From JABDJZ01 sp047619685 (GTDB lineage: Bacteria > Bacteroidota > Rhodothermia > Rhodothermales > UBA10348): a stretch of DNA of 20,099 nucleotides. Under the pieces are notes generated by a model. It was not told where the DNA came from. It saw nothing but the letters and a program-made list of their open reading frames with translations, and did not search any database. The position numbers were made by a program, and so were the translations under genes. The stretch's first letter is position 1; every line of letters begins with the position of its first letter. The DNA lies in assembly GCA_047619685.1 (NCBI GenBank), contig JBLHLC010000057.1:1-20099 (forward strand), read 5' to 3'. Of this stretch, positions 15,744-20,099 are shown piece after piece.

Positions 15744-18700
15744 TTCATGAGTACCATCGTACGCGTTTTGGATAACCCGCCGGCCTGCAGGCGGTACAGA
15801 TACGTCCCGCTGGGATAACCGACCGCATCGAAGGTCACCTCGTAGTGCCCGGCCGTTCTGTAGCCGGAGTCCAGAATTGCCAGCCTTCTCCCCAGTACGT
15901 CAAACACCTCCAGAGTCACCTGCGTGGGACCGTTCAATTCGTAGGCGATGCGCGCCGAGGGGTTGAACGGGTTCGGCCACGCGGCGTGCAGTTGCACCTG
16001 GTTGGGCAACTCGGCAACCTCCGCGGCGGAATTGATGGCGCCATAGGGCAACGCCGGCATCTCCGGGAGAACGAATCCAGGGTCGCTGTCGGTCATATAG
16101 ACGACCGTCCCGTAGGCGGGGATCGTTATCTCGAACTCGCCCAGGTAGAAGCTGGAGGTGTCCGCAAACACGTCGAAATATGGGACCGGGCCATCCGTCG
16201 ACATCTGGACCGCCGCCGAAGGGTCAATGGTGATGGTCGTGGCCGATGCCTCGAAGTTCACCGCGACGACGGCGTTCTGATCCAGATACGGTCTGACGAA
16301 GGAGTAGACCCGGGGCTGTCCGGCACGTGACACGTGGATGGCCTCGGAGCTCTGCGTCCAGAAGGCCGGGAACTGCTGCCGTACCTGCGCGAGGCGCTGA
16401 TAAAGCGCGGCAACCTCTCCGTTGCCTTCCACGGTCCAATTCACCGCATCTCGCTGGCTGTAGTCGTGGGAGGCTCCATACCCGACTTCCTGGCCTGCGT
16501 AAATCATGGGCACGCCCGTTCCGGTCAGCAACATGCCGGCTAGGGGCCCCATCCGGTCCGGAATCGATCGGTGGAGGTAGGCCAGACGGTTCTCGTCGTG
16601 GTTCTCCAGAAACCGGAAATACCGCGCGTTGGGCCCCGGCCAGAAGCCTCCGTTGAAATATGAGGCCTCGTAGTTTGCGGACGAACCATACGCGCCTCGG
16701 AAGGCGCCGTGATACTGATTCCAATCGTACGCGGCATCCAAGCCACCGGCCACTGCCGAGCCGCGGTCGGTATCGGCATAGTAGACCTCGGTGCTATTCC
16801 CGGTACCTGTGATTTCGCCCAGGATCCAGGCATCCGGGCGTTGCCTCTTGATCATCTCGCGGGTCGGGCGGGCAAACCGCTCCGCGCCGTAGCGGCGCAA
16901 TGGTCCCCACCAGACGTCCATCCTGAACCCGTCCACGTCGAACTCGTCCAGCCAGAACCGAAACACGTCCAGCATCTCGGCTTGCAGGTCATCGTCATCC
17001 CAGTCCAGATTGGCCAGGTCGCCGAAGCCCTCGTACTTGCGGTAGAAGTTCTCCCCGTTCTCCGTCTGCCACGTCTCCGGGAGATTGGCTCCGCGCCCAT
17101 CCTGTCCCCGGCTATGGGAAGATGGCGTCGTCTGAATGTAGTCAGAGTAGGGACCACCCTCCCGAAGCGAAGCCACCCACGGGTGGTCCGGAGAAACGTG
17201 GCTCGGCGTGATATCGAGTACGATGCGGATGCCCAACTCATGAGCGCGGTCCACCAGTAAACGGAAATCGTCGGCCGTCCCCAGCCGCTCGTCCACGGCC
17301 TTGAAGTCTATGATGTTGTAGCCCGCCCCGACGGCCGTCATGCCGTTGCGGTTGCGCATGATGGGCATGAACCAGATGGTGTTGAATCCCATGTCCGCGA
17401 TGTAGTCCAGCTCGTCGGTAATCTGCCGCAGTCGACGGCCGGGATTATTGAGCGTGCCCGTGGCCGTTGGCCCGAATTGGAGCGGGAAGATCTCGTACAC
17501 GACGGCCTTTTTAACCCAGGCCGCATTCTCTGCGTAGGTCATTGCACGGGCCGTTCCGTCTGACTCGACAAGGACGCCTATCCGAAGCTGGTCCACGAGC
17601 TGGCCGCCAGAGCGAATCTCAACATCCACGTAGATCTCGCCGGTCCCGTCTGCCGTGCCGGTAGCCTGGAGGCCGCTACCAGCCAGGCTGGTGGTCGTGG
17701 TGGAAAGTACCTCGTCCAGCATCCACGTCACGGAGTGGTCCGCCGGCAACGTAGCCGTGCCCAGAAGGTCAACGCTATATGCAAAGGAGACCCCGCTGAC
17801 GCTGGCCTGAACCGTGAAAGCGTCTAGCGGATGGAGTCTGCCCGTGACTGTTATGGGGTCAGATGTAAATGACTGACCGTCCGGTTCGGCCTGAAGGCGA
17901 AAAGTATTGGAGCCTTCCTCCAAGGTGGCAATGAACTCGACGCTGCCGTTCGTAACTGGGACCGCCGAGTCTGCTCCCCCCTCGCGGAGCACAGTTGCGG
18001 TAACCAGGGCGGGATCGACCGTGCCGTCCAGCCGGGTGATGATCCCGCGCAGGACCGCCTCGCCATCTACCGTTGCGAAGTCGGAGCCCGTCCACTCTAT
18101 TGGAGGCTGTATTTCGCCGATCTCGGCAGAGACAGTCCGATTGAGTGCATCGGTCGCGGTCAGTGCAAACTGGGCGCCCGAGCGCAGTTCCTGAGCAAGC
18201 TGGACTCGAAATATGCCAGTGGACGCATCGAAGAAGTCCAGGCCGTCGGCTCTCTCGAGCCCGTTGACGGTGAACGAAATCGACGAAATGTCGACCGTTG
18301 AAAAAATGCCCGCGGAGAAAAAACGGACCGTCCCGTCCCCGGACAGTTCTTCCGCTATCTGGAACGCCATCGGGTCCGCGACAAGCAGGACCGAATCATT
18401 ATTTGGGCCCGTTACATCCGGATTCAAGGGATCCGAAAGCCAGTCACACTGGGTGCCGGAAAAATTGCGATGCACCTGGATTTTGTAGGAGTACTGCTGA
18501 CCGACGGTAAAGGAGACCGTCTTTGTCCAGTAGTTCTCGAACTGGACATACCCCATCTGCGAGTCCCCCCCCGGCGCAATGCAGGCGCTGCTGTTGTACG
18601 GCTGTCCCCAACCGTTGAAGCTGCCCGGGACGAAGGCGTTCTCGACAACACCGGTCGGCAGGTATCGAAAGGTGATGTCCAGGGTCTGGCCCGAAGCCGC

Positions 18701-18745
18701 CAAGACAAACGGTAGCAGCAGGAGAACGCCGATAATTTTCTTCAT
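15740..18745 (-). CDS. T9SS-exported multidomain GH13 amylase
   Basis: A 1001-residue secreted GH13 enzyme. The MKK start at 18745 was preferred to an in-frame TTG at 18766 because it begins a standard signal peptide (MKKIIGVLLLLPFVLAASGQ). Residues 21-130 form an E-set/CBM48-like module with FVPGSFNGWG, similar to one in the neighbouring protein. Ig-like segments fill about 140-400. The catalytic barrel runs from about 405 to 800: VVYEIFPLQF, DITPSH (511-516, Ser in place of the usual Asn before His), nucleophile Asp610 in DGFRMD, acid/base Glu644 in ILGEITG and Asp717 in ENHDENR. A T9SS type A sorting domain (about 920-1001, PNPFNPSARIAYEL, VFDVLGRRL) marks it for cell-surface delivery. It likely starts extracellular breakdown of alpha-glucan. 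Confidence 0.93.
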   Translation of the reverse strand: MKKIIGVLLLLPFVLAASGQTLDITFRYLPTGVVENAFVPGSFNGWGQPYNSSACIAPGGDSQMGYVQFENYWTKTVSFTVGQQYSYKIQVHRNFSGTQCDWLSDPLNPDVTGPNNDSVLLVADPMAFQIAEELSGDGTVRFFSAGIFSTVDISSISFTVNGLERADGLDFFDASTGIFRVQLAQELRSGAQFALTATDALNRTVSAEIGEIQPPIEWTGSDFATVDGEAVLRGIITRLDGTVDPALVTATVLREGGADSAVPVTNGSVEFIATLEEGSNTFRLQAEPDGQSFTSDPITVTGRLHPLDAFTVQASVSGVSFAYSVDLLGTATLPADHSVTWMLDEVLSTTTTSLAGSGLQATGTADGTGEIYVDVEIRSGGQLVDQLRIGVLVESDGTARAMTYAENAAWVKKAVVYEIFPLQFGPTATGTLNNPGRRLRQITDELDYIADMGFNTIWFMPIMRNRNGMTAVGAGYNIIDFKAVDERLGTADDFRLLVDRAHELGIRIVLDITPSHVSPDHPWVASLREGGPYSDYIQTTPSSHSRGQDGRGANLPETWQTENGENFYRKYEGFGDLANLDWDDDDLQAEMLDVFRFWLDEFDVDGFRMDVWWGPLRRYGAERFARPTREMIKRQRPDAWILGEITGTGNSTEVYYADTDRGSAVAGGLDAAYDWNQYHGAFRGAYGSSANYEASYFNGGFWPGPNARYFRFLENHDENRLAYLHRSIPDRMGPLAGMLLTGTGVPMIYAGQEVGYGASHDYSQRDAVNWTVEGNGEVAALYQRLAQVRQQFPAFWTQSSEAIHVSRAGQPRVYSFVRPYLDQNAVVAVNFEASATTITIDPSAAVQMSTDGPVPYFDVFADTSSFYLGEFEITIPAYGTVVYMTDSDPGFVLPEMPALPYGAINSAAEVAELPNQVQLHAAWPNPFNPSARIAYELNGPTQVTLEVFDVLGRRLAILDSGYRTAGHYEVTFDAVGYPSGTYLYRLQAGGLSKTRTMVLMK

Positions 18746-18782
18746 ACCAAGAATCAATATTGCCAATCATCCGAAACGACAA

Positions 18783-18813
18783 GGGCCGGCACACGCATCG
18801 CGTGCGCCGGCCC
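18783..18813. terminator. strong intergenic hairpin
   Basis: GGGCCGGCACACGC (18783-18796) and GCGTGCGCCGGCCC (18800-18813) form a 14-bp stem with a 3-base loop. The single mismatch becomes a G-U pair in the leftward transcript. It lies 25 bases after the stop of the starch-binding-like gene and is followed on the minus strand by TTGTCGTTT, a weak U-tract. It may be a partial terminator or an mRNA-stabilising stem that keeps the surface protein more abundant than the downstream enzymes. The function is inferred. Confidence 0.65.
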
Positions 18814-18838
18814 CCGACGTAACTCTTCAAATCCGGTG

Positions 18839-20099
18839 TTACTTCATCAACACCATTGTCCGTGTAATCGTCTGAGCCGGGGTGGTCAGGCGGTATATGT
18901 ACGTTCCGCTTGCCATGCGCGATGCGTCAAACGACACGCGGTAGACCGAGGCCGGCTGACGTGCGTCAACCAGCGTCGCAACCACACGGCCCAGCACATC
19001 AAACACCTGAAGCTTCACATTCGCCGCAGAATCGATGCCGTACTCGATCGATGTCGTCGGATTGAATGGGTTCGGGTAGTTCTGTGACAGTGCCACACGA
19101 GTCGGTAGCTCATCACCTACGGGCTCAACGGCTACACCGCTGACCAGCGTTTCGAATGGCAAGTTGCCTTCTGGCTGATAGGTTTCGCCGGCAAAGCTGT
19201 AGCTGGCAGGCCACGAGCCGTCCCCGTTGGGTCTGACATACCGTGTCCGGCGGCGTCCGACGGCAGTTGTTGAGCCGCCGGCTTCCGTCTGGAACGTGCC
19301 ACTTCCAGGGACGGTGTATCCATACTTGTACTGGATTGCACCGTAGGTGGGCCCATTCACGGAAAGTGCGCCCGTGTAGATGCCGTCACCGTCAGTATCC
19401 GAAAGCGTGAAGGTCTCGTTTAGCGCAAACCCTTCTCCGTCCCGAGGCATGTTTTGTGTGAACGACCACAGCGGATCGCCAGTAAAGTCAACGATCACCA
19501 CGTTTGTCGAGGGGTCGAATGGCTCTGCCGCCGACAGCGCAGCCGTCATGTCTACCGTGAAGTTGACATCGACAGATGTGCCCGTCGGAATCACCGACTC
19601 GTCGGGGACGTCGTTAAAGCCAGCGTCGCCCAGGAACTGCTCGGAGGATGGATCACCCTCAAAGCTCATACTGCGGTTGGCTCCGGTCGTAGAGATGGGC
19701 TCTTCCCAGCCGGAAGGTGGAATCTCGCCAAACGAGGCCTCAAAGTTCTCGTTGTTGAAGTCCAGGAAGAACTTGTACTGCTGCTCCGTGCCGGGGAATC
19801 CAGTAATCGGAACCGCCGCCTCGAAGATGTTTGTGCCTGGGAAAGGCAGGAGAAGACACTTGGAGGCATCCGCACATCCCCATCCATTGAAGCCGCCACG
19901 AACCTGAAGCGTATCTCCACGTGACTTCGCAAACAGCGGCAGGACTCCGCCCGCTCCGTCGTCTCTTCCAACCAGGGTGAGGGGCGTCAGATCAACGGAG
20001 AAGATGACCACGGAAGTCTCCGGAGTCGAAGAACAGTCATCAACTGCAGCGTTGCCGAAGTACTCCCAATGGAGCGTCGTATCCGCCGCGGGGATCGTG
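18839..20099 (-). CDS. surface starch-binding-like protein with T9SS tail (5' end outside window)
   Basis: The frame is open to the right edge, so only the last 419 residues are seen. They contain at least two beta-sandwich modules: the first starts VVIFSVDLTPL and holds LQVRGGFNGWG with QQYKFFLDFN, similar to the module in the adjacent GH13 enzyme; the second starts VDVNFTVDMTAAL and holds TLSDTDGDGIYTGAL with QYKYGY. Such FNGWG/DGDGIYTG modules occur in SusE/SusF-like and CBM20/48-like glycan binders. A T9SS type A sorting domain ends the protein (YPNPFNPTTSIEYGI, VFDVLGRVV, SGTYIYRL, TRTMVLMK). No catalytic motif is visible in this part. It probably holds alpha-glucan at the cell surface, but an enzymatic domain could lie upstream. 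The GTG at 20009-20011 is internal, not a supported start. Confidence 0.8.
   Translation of the reverse strand, partial: TIPAADTTLHWEYFGNAAVDDCSSTPETSVVIFSVDLTPLTLVGRDDGAGGVLPLFAKSRGDTLQVRGGFNGWGCADASKCLLLPFPGTNIFEAAVPITGFPGTEQQYKFFLDFNNENFEASFGEIPPSGWEEPISTTGANRSMSFEGDPSSEQFLGDAGFNDVPDESVIPTGTSVDVNFTVDMTAALSAAEPFDPSTNVVIVDFTGDPLWSFTQNMPRDGEGFALNETFTLSDTDGDGIYTGALSVNGPTYGAIQYKYGYTVPGSGTFQTEAGGSTTAVGRRRTRYVRPNGDGSWPASYSFAGETYQPEGNLPFETLVSGVAVEPVGDELPTRVALSQNYPNPFNPTTSIEYGIDSAANVKLQVFDVLGRVVATLVDARQPASVYRVSFDASRMASGTYIYRLTTPAQTITRTMVLMK

Noticed and set aside
1..20099. CRISPR array, tRNA or rRNA genes, transposase
   Set aside because: No spaced direct repeats, cloverleaf-like or rRNA sequences and no transposase motifs were recognised by reading; a dedicated scan (tRNAscan-SE, CRISPR finder) was not possible.

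Overview
The window looks like a chromosomal segment from a Bacteroidota-related bacterium, most likely of the Rhodothermota/Balneolota type. The clues are two clear C-terminal type IX secretion (T9SS) sorting domains of the PNPFNP class plus a weaker third, a GWxTD-domain protein, a methionyl-tRNA formyltransferase with the VAFRILP variant common in this group, moderately high G+C, and few strong Shine-Dalgarno sequences. The lineage is inferred from protein features; no rRNA or other marker is present.

Left part (1-6595). A 165-nt imperfect palindrome (2-166) abuts the stop codon of a minus-strand gene run. In transcription order (right to left) the run is pgsA (phosphatidylglycerophosphate synthase type), ftsY (SRP receptor), a secreted GWxTD-domain protein, fmt, a galactokinase-like protein whose kinase motifs are eroded, and a MoxR AAA+ ATPase. 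The last three are packed with gaps of 1 and 9 bases. These are mostly housekeeping functions (membrane lipid, protein targeting, translation initiation) with two proteins of unclear role inserted.

Middle (6596-9443). One plus-strand gene, divergent from pgsA, encodes a secreted multidomain clan GH-A (GH5-like) glycosidase of about 894 residues. Its last 11 codons and its stop lie in a truncated second copy of the palindromic element (9409-9454). That copy also supplies the stop codon of the convergent minus-strand amylase gene.

Right part (9452-20099). A tightly packed minus-strand glycan-utilisation operon runs from the right edge leftwards: a surface starch-binding-like protein with a T9SS tail (5' end outside the window), a strong hairpin, a 1001-residue T9SS-exported GH13 amylase, a GH13 lipoprotein (ATGA overlap), an SLC45/GPH-type sugar permease, a divergent GH53-like enzyme with a short T9SS-like tail, and an animal-type GH13 alpha-amylase lipoprotein. 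The likely logic is surface capture and cutting of alpha-glucan by the T9SS proteins, further hydrolysis by the two lipoproteins, and uptake of di- or oligosaccharides through the permease. No SusC/SusD pair or regulator is visible; they may lie beyond the right edge.

The points most worth a second look are the stop-codon-associated palindromic repeat, the galactokinase-like probable pseudokinase, the divergent GH53-like enzyme inside a starch operon, and the GH-A enzyme of unknown substrate. No tRNA, rRNA, CRISPR array, transposase or phage gene was recognised.
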